Of a stretch of DNA of 64,000 nt, positions 1 to 9,417 are shown piece after piece. The notes below the pieces were generated by a model that was given only the letters and a program-made list of their open reading frames with translations, did not search any database and was not told the DNA's origin. The stretch comes from Frigoribacterium sp. CG_9.8 (GTDB taxonomy: Bacteria; Actinomycetota; Actinomycetes; Actinomycetales; Microbacteriaceae), in assembly GCF_015751965.1 (NCBI RefSeq), contig NZ_JADOVH010000008.1, positions 1 through 64,000 on the forward strand, read 5' to 3'. Positions within the stretch are counted from its first letter, which is position 1; every line of letters begins with the position of its first letter. A program made the translations under genes and the position numbers.

Positions 1-1
1 A

Positions 2-88
2 CGTCATGGCTACCGCACCCCAGCTGAGGTCCTCAGCGAGATACTCTCGAACCAGTCAAATCAAGCCGGTGTTGCGACCACCGCCTGA
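2..88 (+). CDS. IS30-family transposase, C-terminal end only (partial)
   Basis: The frame is open from the window edge to a TGA and reads RHGYRTPAEVLSEILS then ends in GVATTA. A tail of the form RxxGYRTPAEVL is the usual C-terminus of IS30-type transposases, and in actinobacterial members the terminal inverted repeat overlaps the last codons, which fits the GC-rich run right after the stop. Only about 28 residues are visible, so the family call rests on this tail. The rest of the element lies to the left of the window. IS3 or IS481 are less likely alternatives. Confidence 0.5.
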   Translation, partial: RHGYRTPAEVLSEILSNQSNQAGVATTA

Positions 89-584
89 ATTCGCCGGTTA
101 CGAGGCACTTTGGTTACGAGACAGCGGATAGCCTCAACTCGAACGAGTGAGCCAGCCTCACCCCCGATGGGCTCCACACATGGGCGGCCGCGACCGCGGC
201 AGGATGAGCGAGGCAGACCCCCATATCAGCTACGCCGACCGCGCCGTCGATGCAGCACGCGCCCAACAAAACGCCACTCGGTAGCGACACCAGCAGCAGC
301 GCACGGCGTTACGGGAGTGATGAAGCCCACCGCGACCAGCTCGGCATGCGCACGGTCACCCCGCGCCGAAATGCCCACGACGCCCGCACGCGGCACCGGG
401 TAACGCGGCGGTTATGTCAGTTCCACCATCCGTTCGAGAACGAGCCCCACCGCACCAAATCGCAACGCGACGGGCCGACTCGCGGGCTATGACGCGGCCC
501 CACCTACGCGCGCGTAGCCTTCGTCCAGTTAGAAGAAAATGCTGTCGGCGACGGGTCGAATCGAAGGTGCGGGCATGAGCGTGT
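89..584. other. Stretch without a convincing gene
   Basis: Between the transposase tail and the PadR promoter I see no protein I can recognise. Several short frames are open on the plus strand, including one ending near 285 with a peptide like SEADPHISYADRAVDAARAQ, but none has a ribosome binding site or family resemblance. The composition is GC-rich and irregular, as expected for decayed DNA beside an insertion sequence. Confidence 0.4.
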
Positions 585-614
585 TTGACATGGCTAACTA
601 GTTAGAGAGACAAT
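585..614 (+). promoter_or_regulatory. Promoter with PadR-type palindromic operator, leaderless start
   Basis: TTGACA (585-590) and GACAAT (609-614) are separated by 18 bp and place transcription start at or next to the ATG at 621, so the mRNA is probably leaderless. A perfect 12-bp palindrome, CTAACTAGTTAG (594-605), lies in the spacer between the two boxes. This is where a dimeric repressor would block RNA polymerase, so autoregulation by the PadR protein is inferred. Confidence 0.6.
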
Positions 615-620
615 CTATTT

Positions 621-1004
621 ATGAACTCGGAACATCAGGAAGAAGTGCAGCTGACCAGCGCGTGGCCGAGCGACTGGATGCGCGCGGTGCTGGGAATGTT
701 CGCCCTGCGTGCCGTGGAACAGGGAGCCTCCTACGGATACGCGATCATCTCCGACCTCGAAGCCAATGGGCTGGGCACAGTCAAGGGCGGCACGCTGTAT
801 CCCCTTCTCAGCCGCTATGAGTCGGCCGGGTTCGTCGCCGTCGAATGGCGACCAGGTGACGCCGGTCCTGGCCGCAAATACTTCTCACTCACTGACCGTG
901 GACGCAGCGAACTGGAACGAACGCGAAGCGAGTGGCTGCGCTTCACCGCAAATGGTAATGACTATTTGAACACCGCACCGACAGGAAGAACGGATACCCC
1001 ATGA
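621..1004 (+). CDS. PadR-family transcriptional regulator
   Basis: A 127-residue winged-helix protein. Residues 20-100 carry the PadR N-terminal fold: a helix with LGMFALRAVEQG, the YGYAII segment, then GGTLYPLLSRYESAGFV and a wing ending in RKYFSLTDRGR. Members are usually small dimeric repressors of transporter or membrane-protein genes and often repress themselves. The stop overlaps the start of the next gene, so the two are cotranscribed. The palindrome inside its own promoter is the likely operator. The effector cannot be read from sequence. Confidence 0.85.
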   Translation: MNSEHQEEVQLTSAWPSDWMRAVLGMFALRAVEQGASYGYAIISDLEANGLGTVKGGTLYPLLSRYESAGFVAVEWRPGDAGPGRKYFSLTDRGRSELERTRSEWLRFTANGNDYLNTAPTGRTDTP

Positions 1005-1738
1005 AGACGACAATGACCGACGATACGTGGATCGAGGACTTCACCGTCGAGCTGCGCCTTCGCCGAGTCTCCGGACCCGCAATCGGCGACGCAATTGCCA
1101 GCGTCAGAGAGCTGCTGGCCGACTCCGGTCAGAGCGCGGAAGAAGCATTCGGTGCCGCCCGAGAGTACGCGGCGTCGTTGGACCTTCCTGTCATGAATGC
1201 GCGAGAGCAAGCGGTCAGAACGGTGCTCCTTCCGGTCGTGGGACTCTTCACGTTCCTTGTCTTCGCTCTGGCAAGTACCGCTTGGTTCGATCAGGGTCTC
1301 GTCTTGATCTCGGTTCCTCAGCTGCTGCTACTTGCTATCCCCGTGCTTTTGACGCTGATGTTCGCCTTCCCGTTCTACCCACGAGCGGTCATCCGGCAAC
1401 GCTGGCTCCCGCCTGTGCTACTCGTCGTCGTCGGGGTAACGAGCGCATTGGCAGCGCTCTTCGCTCCGGGATCAGCATCCGACGCTTGGCTGGTCTTCTC
1501 TGCGCTGCCGCTGCTCGTCGGTACCGCGGCTGTCTTACTTGTCCTATCGGTGATCGGAACCGTCGCGACCCTTCGAAGCCGCGACGACGACGAAATCGTC
1601 GAACCACTGCAGGCTCAGGGCGAGGCGAAGCGACCACGCGGTCGGCACCTGCTGCTCATTGCCGTGAACTGGCTCTTCCCACTCATCGCTGTCGTGGTGT
1701 TCGCTATGGTCTGGGGATTCAGCCTCCTCCGACCGTGA
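1001..1738 (+). CDS. HAAS-like N-terminal domain membrane protein, PadR partner
   Basis: A 245-residue protein that starts 4 bp before the padR stop. Residues 1-65 are a soluble helical segment (ELRLRRVSG, IGDAIASVRELL, SGQSAEEAFG, REYAASL) resembling the HAAS domain of proteins encoded next to PadR regulators. The rest contains about five hydrophobic segments (near 75-95, 100-120, 135-155, 165-185 and 220-240). In known loci such pairs sense or respond to membrane stress; here the role is inferred from the pairing only. No enzyme motif is visible. Confidence 0.65.
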   Translation: MKTTMTDDTWIEDFTVELRLRRVSGPAIGDAIASVRELLADSGQSAEEAFGAAREYAASLDLPVMNAREQAVRTVLLPVVGLFTFLVFALASTAWFDQGLVLISVPQLLLLAIPVLLTLMFAFPFYPRAVIRQRWLPPVLLVVVGVTSALAALFAPGSASDAWLVFSALPLLVGTAAVLLVLSVIGTVATLRSRDDDEIVEPLQAQGEAKRPRGRHLLLIAVNWLFPLIAVVVFAMVWGFSLLRP

Positions 1739-2007
1739 CTGACCTCCGTTTAGGTATCCCGATATTAAGCCGAATGACCGGGTGCCTTACGGACGAGCCC
1801 GTGGCGGCGCTTTGCGATCTCAGCATCTCGCAACCCTAGGGATACGAGGCGTCTCGTCGAGCTCACCGACGAGGCAACGCTGACGTGCCAGTTTTCGTGG
1901 ATTCGCGCGGGTTTGTTTAGCTGCCACGATTCTCGTAACTATGTATCGAAACCTTCTGGTTAAATCTGAGTACACACCATTACTTATGCGACACCCGGGA
2001 GGCCCCC

Positions 2008-2625
2008 ATGAAGAAGTTGATCGGCTATGCACGCGTTTCGACGAAACAGCAGTCCTCGGACCGACAGCAGATAGATCTCTTGGCTGCCGGCGTTAGGCGC
2101 GATGACCTCTACGTGGATAACGGAGTATCCGGCGCGCAAGCATCCCGGCCCCAATTCAATCGAGCACTTGACGCACTAATCGAGGGCGATACTCTCGTGA
2201 TCACGACGCTCGATCGGCTCGGCCGCTCTACTCAGAACATGCTCGCGTTCGCCGACGAGCTGCGAGGTCGCGGTGCGGGGCTGCGCGTTCTGAATTTGGG
2301 CGGCGGTGACGTCGACACGTCAACACCGATGGGCTCAATGCTGTTCACGATCATGGCCGCGCTCGCGCAGATGGAACACGAGATCAAAAGCGAACGCATC
2401 GTCGACTCGATCAGTAAACGCAAAGCAGCCGGCCAAAACCTTGGGGGCCGGCCGAGGCGCATCACTGACAGTCAGATTCGCAGTGCCCTCAGCCTCATCC
2501 AAGGTGGCACACCCGTCGCCCAGGTGGCGCGGGACCTTGGGATGTCCCGCGCGACGTTCTACCGAAGGTCACGCGCGCTAATCGACGAACCAATGACCTC
2601 GACCGTAAGCGACACGAAGCGGTGA
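2008..2625 (+). CDS. Serine recombinase of the resolvase/invertase family
   Basis: A 205-residue small serine recombinase. The N-terminus KLIGYARVSTKQQSSDRQ holds the catalytic serine (about residue 11). It is followed by the arginine-bearing active-site stretch TTLDRLGRSTQNML and by the long E helix with MEHEIKSERI. The C-terminal 45 residues form a helix-turn-helix (GGTPVAQVARDLGMSRATFYRR). Length matches Tn3 resolvases and Gin/Hin invertases. A GGGAGG box lies at 1997-2002, before the ATG. No transposase partner or invertible segment is visible nearby, so it is probably left from a transposon or the recombinase of an island. Confidence 0.9.
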   Translation: MKKLIGYARVSTKQQSSDRQQIDLLAAGVRRDDLYVDNGVSGAQASRPQFNRALDALIEGDTLVITTLDRLGRSTQNMLAFADELRGRGAGLRVLNLGGGDVDTSTPMGSMLFTIMAALAQMEHEIKSERIVDSISKRKAAGQNLGGRPRRITDSQIRSALSLIQGGTPVAQVARDLGMSRATFYRRSRALIDEPMTSTVSDTKR

Positions 2626-2804
2626 CAGAACGCCGACATATACCGGCCAAGTTCACAGCACCCAGCGGGCGGACGGCACTCTCGTGTTGCGGGCAGTGGG
2701 AGTCATCACGCTCGGCTCACGAGACGCGCGACGAGTCATAGTGAGCGTCGACAGTGCGGGGGTCGTGCCAGTGAATGGGGACCCTCTTCACTACGCTGAA
2801 CACC

Positions 2805-4370
2805 ATGACTCCCACCACCCGCGAGGCCCAACGCGCTGAGCTCCACAAGGCCATCTGGCGGGTAGCAAACGACCTGCGCGGGTCAGTCGACGGCTGGGAC
2901 TTCAAGAGCTACGTCCTCGGCATGCTCTTCTACCGCTTCATCTCCGAAAACCTCACCGCCTACCTCAACCGGCAAGAGCGAGCCGCCGGCGATGAAGCCT
3001 TCGACTATTCGAAGCTCCAAAACCCTGAAGCCGAGTTCGGCCGAGCCGAAACAGTCAAAGAGAAGGGCTTCTACATCCTCCCGAGCGAGCTCTTCAGAAA
3101 CGTCAAGAGCACTGCGGCCGCAGACGAGAACCTCAACGAAACCCTTGGCCGTATCTTCCAGAACATCGAGGGCTCTGCTGTCGGCACGGAGAGTGAAGAC
3201 GACCTGAAGGGCCTCTTCCAAGAGCTCGACCCCAACTCGAACCGGCTCGGCTCCACTGTTGCGCAGCGCAACCAAAAGCTGGTCAAGTTGCTCAACGCCA
3301 TCGGCGACTTGAACCTGGGCGATTTCGAGAACCACGAAATCGACGCGTTCGGCGACGCCTACGAATACCTTATGCAAATGTATGCAGCCGACGCCGGCAA
3401 GTCGGGCGGCGAGTACTACACACCGCAAGAGGTCTCTGAGCTGCTCGCCCAAATTGCCAGCATGGGCAAGACCGAACTGAAGAAGGTCTACGACCCGGCC
3501 GTCGGCTCCGGCTCGCTGCTGCTCAAGTTTCAGAAAGTACTCGGCCCCGGCAAAGTAGGCGGATACTTCGGCCAAGAGATCAACCTCAACACCTACAACC
3601 TGGCACGCATCAACATGTTCCTGCACGACGTGCCCTACGAACAGTTCCACCTGGCGCACGGCGACACGCTCATGGATCCGGCGCACTGGGACGACGAGCC
3701 GTTCGAGGCGATCGTCTCCAACCCGCCTTACTCGATCAGGTGGGAGGGTGATGCGAACCCGCTGCTCATAAACGACTCCCGCTTCGCCCCCGCCGGAGTT
3801 CTCGCGCCCAAGTCGAAGGCAGACCTCGCCTTCACCATGCACATCCTCAGCTGGCTGGCCGTCAACGGCACGGCGGCGATCGTCGAGTTTCCCGGTGTCA
3901 TGTACCGGTCAGGCGCAGAGGCGAAGATTCGCAAATACCTGGTCGACAACAACTACGTGGACGCTGTGATCCAGCTACCATCAGACCTCTTCTTCGGCAC
4001 CACCATCGCCACCTGCATTCTCGTGCTCAAGAAGTCCAAGCAGTCGAACGATGTCGTCTTCATCGACGCGTCCGCCGAATTCACGCGCAGCGGCAACAAG
4101 AACAAGCTGACGGATGCCCACCGCACCCGCATCCTGACCACTCTCATCGAACGTGCCGACGTTGAGCACTTCACGACCGTCGTGCCGAATAGCGCCATCG
4201 CCGAGCGTGACTACCTGCTCTCGGTCTCCTCCTACGTCACAGCCGAAGACTTGCGCCAGGCCGTCGACATCACCGAGCTCAACGCGGAGATCGCCCGCAT
4301 CGTTGAACGCCAGGTCGAGCTGCGCGCAGCTATTGATGCCATCGTCGCCGACATTGAAGGTACGCAGTGA
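2805..4370 (+). CDS. hsdM: Type I restriction-modification system, DNA methyltransferase subunit
   Basis: The 521-residue modification subunit makes N6-methyladenine in the HsdM2S methylase and joins HsdR for restriction. It has the HsdM N-terminal helical domain (DFKSYVLGMLFYRFISENL), the SAM-binding motif DPAVGSGS near residue 229 and the catalytic NPPY near residue 305. I chose the ATG at 2805 over an upstream ATG at 2775: homologues begin near RAELHKAIW, and TACGCT (2792-2797) is a -10 box placed for a leaderless start. The gene opens a four-gene operon whose coding sequences all overlap by a few bases. Confidence 0.95.
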   Translation: MTPTTREAQRAELHKAIWRVANDLRGSVDGWDFKSYVLGMLFYRFISENLTAYLNRQERAAGDEAFDYSKLQNPEAEFGRAETVKEKGFYILPSELFRNVKSTAAADENLNETLGRIFQNIEGSAVGTESEDDLKGLFQELDPNSNRLGSTVAQRNQKLVKLLNAIGDLNLGDFENHEIDAFGDAYEYLMQMYAADAGKSGGEYYTPQEVSELLAQIASMGKTELKKVYDPAVGSGSLLLKFQKVLGPGKVGGYFGQEINLNTYNLARINMFLHDVPYEQFHLAHGDTLMDPAHWDDEPFEAIVSNPPYSIRWEGDANPLLINDSRFAPAGVLAPKSKADLAFTMHILSWLAVNGTAAIVEFPGVMYRSGAEAKIRKYLVDNNYVDAVIQLPSDLFFGTTIATCILVLKKSKQSNDVVFIDASAEFTRSGNKNKLTDAHRTRILTTLIERADVEHFTTVVPNSAIAERDYLLSVSSYVTAEDLRQAVDITELNAEIARIVERQVELRAAIDAIVADIEGTQ

Positions 4371-5470
4371 GTCGTGTTGATGGCCTGATCGAGGAACTTT
4401 GTCCTAGAGGGGTTCTTCGCAGAGAGCTCGGAAGTGTCATCAAGCTGAATTTCGGCACTCGAGTAACAAAGATGTCCGATGCGGGCACTCGCTACCCGGT
4501 ATACGGCGGTGGTGGTGAAAGCTTTCGTACTGACGCCTTCAACCGTGAAAATGAGTACGTAATTTCGCGGTTCGCGATGTCGGCGAAGTGTGTGCGCAAA
4601 GTAGAAGGCAAGTTCTGGATGCTTGACTCGGGATTTACCTTTAATCCCATCGACGAATCCGTTGATAAAGACTTTCTTGCTTACGTTCTCTTCAACATGC
4701 AGCCCGAGATATATGGCTGCAGCAGCCAGGGCGCGCAGAAGAACCTGAAGACCCAGGAGTTCAAGCGGTTTCGAATCCCTGTCCCGCCTCTCGGAGTGCA
4801 GCGCGAGATCGTGAGAATCTTGGACAACTTCACCGAGCTGGAAGCGGAGCTGGAAGCGGAGCTGGAAGCGCGGAGCCGCCAGTATGGCCACTATCGAAGT
4901 CAGCTACTGCTGGCTAACGATGAAGGGAGGGTTCGGCTACTGGGTGAACTGGCCAAGAATCTGGACAGCAAGAGACGACCAGTGACCAAGGACGCTCGCA
5001 TACCCGGGGGAATCCCCTACTACGGCGCTTCCGGCGTAGTGGACTACGTGAGCGACTTCATTTTCGACGGGGCTTATCTCCTGGTCTCCGAAGACGGCGC
5101 GAATCTCTTGGCCCGTTCAACGCCGATCGCGTTCTCGATCTCGGGCAAGACGTGGGTAAACAACCACGCGCACGTCCTGAAGTTCGGCACTTATGTCGAG
5201 CGTCGTTTCGTCGAGATCTACCTGAACTCCATCGATCTTGCTCCCTTCATCTCAGGGGCTGCCCAGCCGAAGCTGAACAAGGCGAATCTCAACCAAATCC
5301 CGATTCCCGATCTCCCTCTGGAGGAGAAGCAGCGGATCGTCGAGGTCCTGGACAAGTTCGACACCCTCGTCAATGACCTAAGCGTCGGTCTCCCCGCCGA
5401 GCTCGCGGCCCGCCGTAAGCAGTACGAGCACTACCGCGACAAACTACTGACCTTCGAGGAGGCATCGTGA
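4367..5470 (+). CDS. hsdS: Type I restriction-modification system, specificity subunit
   Basis: A 367-residue specificity subunit with two target-recognition domains (about 15-140 and 190-320), each followed by a conserved helix: LDNFTELEAELEAELEAR and LDKFDTLVNDLSVGLPAEL. These helices set the distance between the two half-sites of the DNA target. Start is a GTG inside the hsdM stop (GTGA overlap), indicating translational coupling. The first helix carries three perfect copies of a 12-bp unit (see repeat). Target specificity cannot be predicted from sequence alone. Confidence 0.95.
   Translation: MSRVDGLIEELCPRGVLRRELGSVIKLNFGTRVTKMSDAGTRYPVYGGGGESFRTDAFNRENEYVISRFAMSAKCVRKVEGKFWMLDSGFTFNPIDESVDKDFLAYVLFNMQPEIYGCSSQGAQKNLKTQEFKRFRIPVPPLGVQREIVRILDNFTELEAELEAELEARSRQYGHYRSQLLLANDEGRVRLLGELAKNLDSKRRPVTKDARIPGGIPYYGASGVVDYVSDFIFDGAYLLVSEDGANLLARSTPIAFSISGKTWVNNHAHVLKFGTYVERRFVEIYLNSIDLAPFISGAAQPKLNKANLNQIPIPDLPLEEKQRIVEVLDKFDTLVNDLSVGLPAELAARRKQYEHYRDKLLTFEEAS
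4835..4870 (+). repeat. Three perfect in-frame 12-bp repeats in the hsdS central helix
   Basis: The unit GAGCTGGAAGCG occurs at 4835-4846, 4847-4858 and 4859-4870 and encodes ELEA three times in the spacer helix. It corresponds in position to the TAEL repeats of EcoR124-type subunits, where a change in repeat number changes the spacing of the recognised sequence. Confidence 0.9.
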
Positions 5471-6363
5471 GCGGCAAGCACATTGAGATTTTCCTGGTGG
5501 ATGGCGCCCCCGGCGGCATTACGACCGCAGAGATCGCCGGGTGGACAGGGCACGTACTTGCAGGCCCTCGGCCGGAACTGGCGAACATCCTCAAGCGAAG
5601 TGAGGTTAAACGGAACGGCGCGTATCTATTGCTCGGCGGTGATGACGACTCTTCTGGTATCGCCCAGTGCTATATCGGGCGCACCGAGAACTTCATCAAT
5701 CGTTTTCGTGACCATACGACCAAGAAGGACTTTTGGGATCGTGTCGTCATCATTACGGCGAAAGATGACGCTTTCAACGAAGGCCATTGGGGCTACCTTG
5801 AGGCGAGGCTTGTGGAACTCGCCCGGCAAGCCGCCAGGGTCGAGTTGCAGAACGACAACACGCCGCAAGGTCGAAAGCTGTCCGAAGCGCAGGCCTCAGA
5901 CATGGAAGCATTCATCGCTCAGCTTCAAATTGTGTTGCCTGTCCTCGGCGTCAATGCGATCCGCACTCGTCCTGCCATTCCAGCATCTGGATTGGCAGAG
6001 AACGCTTCTCCGGTTTTCACTCTCCTGCACGCCAAGGCGGGAGTTGACGCACGCGCGCAGGTTATCGGTGACGAGTTCACCGTGCTCGCAGGGTCGACTG
6101 TCCGGGCCGCCTGGAGTGGCGTGGGCAGCGCCGAAAGCACTCAACGTGCCTACGCGTCGTACCGTGCGCAACATGAGCGATTAGTAGCAGACGGGTCAAT
6201 TTCGGTCGAGAACGGAAAAGGTCGGGTAACGCGTGACATACCATTCCGTTCGCCCTCAACGGCGGGAGCGATAGCGCTTGGCCGCTCCTGCAACGGTCGC
6301 ATCGAGTGGACCTGGCCAGGCGGTACGTACGGCGCCTGGGAGGAGCGTGACATAGATGTCTGA
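5467..6363 (+). CDS. GIY-YIG nuclease family protein in the hsd operon
   Basis: A 298-residue protein. Residues 48-80 read AYLLLGG, then CYIGRTENFINRFRDH, the GIY-YIG core with its Arg; an acidic residue in LEARLVELA further on may complete the site. The C-terminal 90 residues resemble the DUF4357 module that often follows GIY-YIG domains. Start is a GTG within the hsdS stop, and hsdR starts inside its 3' end, so it belongs to the same translation-coupled operon. GIY-YIG proteins are frequent passengers of type I loci; whether it cuts DNA or modulates HsdR is unknown. Confidence 0.75.
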   Translation: MSGKHIEIFLVDGAPGGITTAEIAGWTGHVLAGPRPELANILKRSEVKRNGAYLLLGGDDDSSGIAQCYIGRTENFINRFRDHTTKKDFWDRVVIITAKDDAFNEGHWGYLEARLVELARQAARVELQNDNTPQGRKLSEAQASDMEAFIAQLQIVLPVLGVNAIRTRPAIPASGLAENASPVFTLLHAKAGVDARAQVIGDEFTVLAGSTVRAAWSGVGSAESTQRAYASYRAQHERLVADGSISVENGKGRVTRDIPFRSPSTAGAIALGRSCNGRIEWTWPGGTYGAWEERDIDV

Positions 6364-9300
6364 CGCACCCGCGAGCCGATTCGAGCCGATCGCGATCAGC
6401 TCGGAAAGCACGGTCGTTGCAGAGTTCGTCACCGACCCGGCGACGTCGGCCGCGTATCAGTCGGAGGCAGAACTTGAGCGGGAGTTCATCCGGTTGCTGC
6501 AGGGCCAGGCGTATGAGTACGTGACGATCCACTCAGAGGCCCAACTGCTCGCAAACCTCCGCGTGCAACTCGAAGCGCTCAACGCTGTCACCTTCACTGA
6601 CGACGAGTGGCAGCGGTTGCTCGCCGAGTATGTGGTGGGCGCAAGCGATGGTGCGGTGCAGAAGACTGTGCGCGTGCAAGAAGACCACGTCTACGCCTTC
6701 AGGCGGGATGACGGCAGCACGAAGAACATTGCGCTGATCGATAAGAACAGCATCCACAACAATCGTCTGCAGGTGAGCAACCAGTACGAGGTCGCAGCCG
6801 GCGGCGCAGACGGTGGCTCTGTTGATGGTGGCGGAAAGTACGCGAACCGCTACGACGTGACCATTCTGGTCAACGGGTTGCCGCTGGTGCATGTGGAGTT
6901 GAAGCGGCGCGGGGTTGATATTCGTGAGGCGTTCAATCAGATTGACCGCTACCAGCGGGACAGTTTCTGGGCCGGCTCTGGCTTGTTCGACTACGTGCAG
7001 TTGTTTGTGATCAGCAACGGCACGCTGACAAAGTACTACTCAAACACCACACGGCGTCAGCACATTGAGGATGCTGCAGGGCGGGCACGCACACGCAAGT
7101 CGAGCAACTCGTTCGAGTTCACTTCGTGGTGGGCGGATGCTGCGAACACGCCCATCCGCGACCTGGTGGGTTTCACGAAGACCTTCTTCGCCAAGCATGC
7201 GTTGCTCGCCATTTTGACCCGCTATTGCGTGCTGACGGGTGACCGGCAGTTGATGGTGATGCGCCCCTACCAAATCGTCGCGACAGAGCGCATTCTGCAG
7301 CGCATCGAGGTGGCCACCAACTACAAGAAGCTCGGCACGATCGCGGCCGGCGGGTTCGTGTGGCACACGACCGGGTCGGGCAAGACCCTCACCTCCTTCA
7401 AGGCCGCACAGCTTGCGTCGCGGTTGCCGAGCGTCGACAAGGTGCTTTTCGTTGTGGACCGGAAAGACTTGGATTGGCAGACGCAGAAAGAGTACGACCG
7501 CTTCGAGAAAGGGTCAGCGAACGCGTCGACGTCGACCGCGCAACTGGCGAAGCACCTGGCTGACCCGGAGCGGCGCATTGTTATCACGACAATTCAGAAG
7601 CTGGCGCGACTCGTGCAGTCGGATAAGAGCCATACGATTTACGACGGCCACGTCGTGTTGATTTTTGACGAGTGCCACCGTTCGCAGTTCGGCGACATGC
7701 ATGCCTCGATCACTAAGGCGTTTAAGCGTTACAACCTGTTCGGATTCACCGGCACGCCGATCTTTGCCGAGAACGCCGGATCGGGCGGGAACCCGCAGCT
7801 GAAGACCACCGAGCAGGCCTTCGGCGAGAAGCTGCACACCTACACAATCGTCGATGCGATCACCGACAAGAACGTGCTGCCGTTTCGGATCGACTATGTC
7901 AACACGATCAAGCTGCCCGAGGGGCTCACCGATAAGCAGGTGTCGGCCATCGACACCGAGCGTGCGCTGCTCGATCCGACCCGCATCGGCATGGTTGTTG
8001 AGTACATCTTGGAACACTTCGACCAGAAGACCCGGCGCAGCGAACACTACGCACTAGGGGAACGGCGGGTGCGCGGCTTCAACTCCCTGTTCGCCACAGC
8101 CTCGATCGACGCAGCGAAGCGCTACTACTCGGCGTTCCGGTCGATGCAGTCGACGATTCCGGATGCTCAGCGCCTGAAAGTCGGCATCATCTACTCGTTC
8201 GCCGCCAACGAGGCCGAAGTTGATGGCTTTCTCGACGAAGAGGGCTTCGACACCGCGGCCCTTGACCTGCCGTCGCGGCAGTTTTTAGACGAGGCGATCA
8301 CCGACTACAACAACATGTTCGGCACGCGCTGGAGCACAAGCTCTGATGGCTTCGCCGGCTACTACACCGATCTGTCGATGAGGCTCAAGAACCGCGAAAT
8401 CGACGTCGTCATTGTCGTCAACATGTTTCTGACCGGGTTCGACGCAACAACGCTCAACACCCTATGGGTCGACAAGAACCTGCGCTCGCACGGGCTGATC
8501 CAGGCCTACTCACGCACCAACCGCATCCTGAACTCGGTGAAAACATACGGCAACATCGTCAGCTTTCGCGACCTCGAGCAGCAGACCAACGGTGCGATCG
8601 CACTGTTCGGCAACAAGAACGCGCAGGGCGTGGTGGTACTCAAGCCCTACGGCGAGTACTACACGGAGTATGCGGCGAAGGTGACGGAGTTGCTCGACCG
8701 CTTCACGCCGGGCCAGCAGATCGTCGGCGAGCAGAATCAGAAAGACTTCATTGCCCTGCTCGGTGCGATTCTGCGGCTGCAAAACATTTTGACCTCGTTT
8801 GACGACTTTGAGGGCAACGAGATCCTCTCTGAGCGGCAGATGCAGGACTACCGCTCGGAATACCTCGACATCTACGCCTCTCTGCGTCGTCCGACCGACG
8901 AGAAGGAGACGATCAACGACGACCTTGTCTTCGAGATTGAGCTCATCAAGCAGGTCGAAATCACAGTCGACTACATCCTGCTGCTCGTGCAGAAATACCG
9001 CGACGAGCGCGGCGACGGCGACGACAAAGAGGTTCGCGCCGAGATCACCCGCGCGATCGACGCTTCACCCAGCTTGCGCAACAAGAAAGACCTCATCGAG
9101 GCTTTCGTCGATCGCGTCTCCGTCGCAGGCTCAGTCGACTCTGAGTGGGCCGCTTTCGTCACCACCCGACGGGATGCTGAGCTCACGCAACTCATCATCG
9201 ACGAGGGCCTCGATGCAGATGCAACCCGCGAGTTCATCAACCGAGCCTTCCGCGATGGCGTCATTCAGACCACCGGCGTGGCGATCACTAAGGTACTGCC

Positions 9301-9403
9301 GCCCGCGTCGCGGTTCTCGCCGGGCGGCGGCCACGGTGAGAAGAAACAGCGAGTACTCGACCGGTTTGCCGGGTTCTTCGAGCGGTACTTCGGGCTCGGG
9401 TGA
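6356..9403 (+). CDS. hsdR: Type I restriction enzyme, motor and nuclease subunit
   Basis: The 1015-residue HsdR translocates DNA with ATP and cleaves far from the recognition site. The N-terminal nuclease domain has RYDVTI, then HVELKRRGVDIREAFNQI (the E-x-K pair and following motif, near residue 180). The SF2 motor has Walker A TTGSGKT near 337, the DEAD-box variant DECHRSQFG near 437, FTGTP, and MFLTGFDATTLNTLWVDK with the QAYSRTNR motif. The remainder is the helical C-terminal domain. Length fits the family. It overlaps the GIY-YIG gene by 8 bp. Confidence 0.95.
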   Translation: MSDAPASRFEPIAISSESTVVAEFVTDPATSAAYQSEAELEREFIRLLQGQAYEYVTIHSEAQLLANLRVQLEALNAVTFTDDEWQRLLAEYVVGASDGAVQKTVRVQEDHVYAFRRDDGSTKNIALIDKNSIHNNRLQVSNQYEVAAGGADGGSVDGGGKYANRYDVTILVNGLPLVHVELKRRGVDIREAFNQIDRYQRDSFWAGSGLFDYVQLFVISNGTLTKYYSNTTRRQHIEDAAGRARTRKSSNSFEFTSWWADAANTPIRDLVGFTKTFFAKHALLAILTRYCVLTGDRQLMVMRPYQIVATERILQRIEVATNYKKLGTIAAGGFVWHTTGSGKTLTSFKAAQLASRLPSVDKVLFVVDRKDLDWQTQKEYDRFEKGSANASTSTAQLAKHLADPERRIVITTIQKLARLVQSDKSHTIYDGHVVLIFDECHRSQFGDMHASITKAFKRYNLFGFTGTPIFAENAGSGGNPQLKTTEQAFGEKLHTYTIVDAITDKNVLPFRIDYVNTIKLPEGLTDKQVSAIDTERALLDPTRIGMVVEYILEHFDQKTRRSEHYALGERRVRGFNSLFATASIDAAKRYYSAFRSMQSTIPDAQRLKVGIIYSFAANEAEVDGFLDEEGFDTAALDLPSRQFLDEAITDYNNMFGTRWSTSSDGFAGYYTDLSMRLKNREIDVVIVVNMFLTGFDATTLNTLWVDKNLRSHGLIQAYSRTNRILNSVKTYGNIVSFRDLEQQTNGAIALFGNKNAQGVVVLKPYGEYYTEYAAKVTELLDRFTPGQQIVGEQNQKDFIALLGAILRLQNILTSFDDFEGNEILSERQMQDYRSEYLDIYASLRRPTDEKETINDDLVFEIELIKQVEITVDYILLLVQKYRDERGDGDDKEVRAEITRAIDASPSLRNKKDLIEAFVDRVSVAGSVDSEWAAFVTTRRDAELTQLIIDEGLDADATREFINRAFRDGVIQTTGVAITKVLPPASRFSPGGGHGEKKQRVLDRFAGFFERYFGLG

Positions 9404-9417
9404 GTTGATTATTACGC

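Noticed and set aside
110-492. Two overlapping open frames near the left edge
   Set aside because: Arg/Pro/Thr-rich products without ribosome binding site or family features.
2883-3842. 319-codon open frame antisense to hsdM
   Set aside because: The HsdM motifs on the plus strand are unambiguous, and the antisense product resembles nothing and has no start signals.
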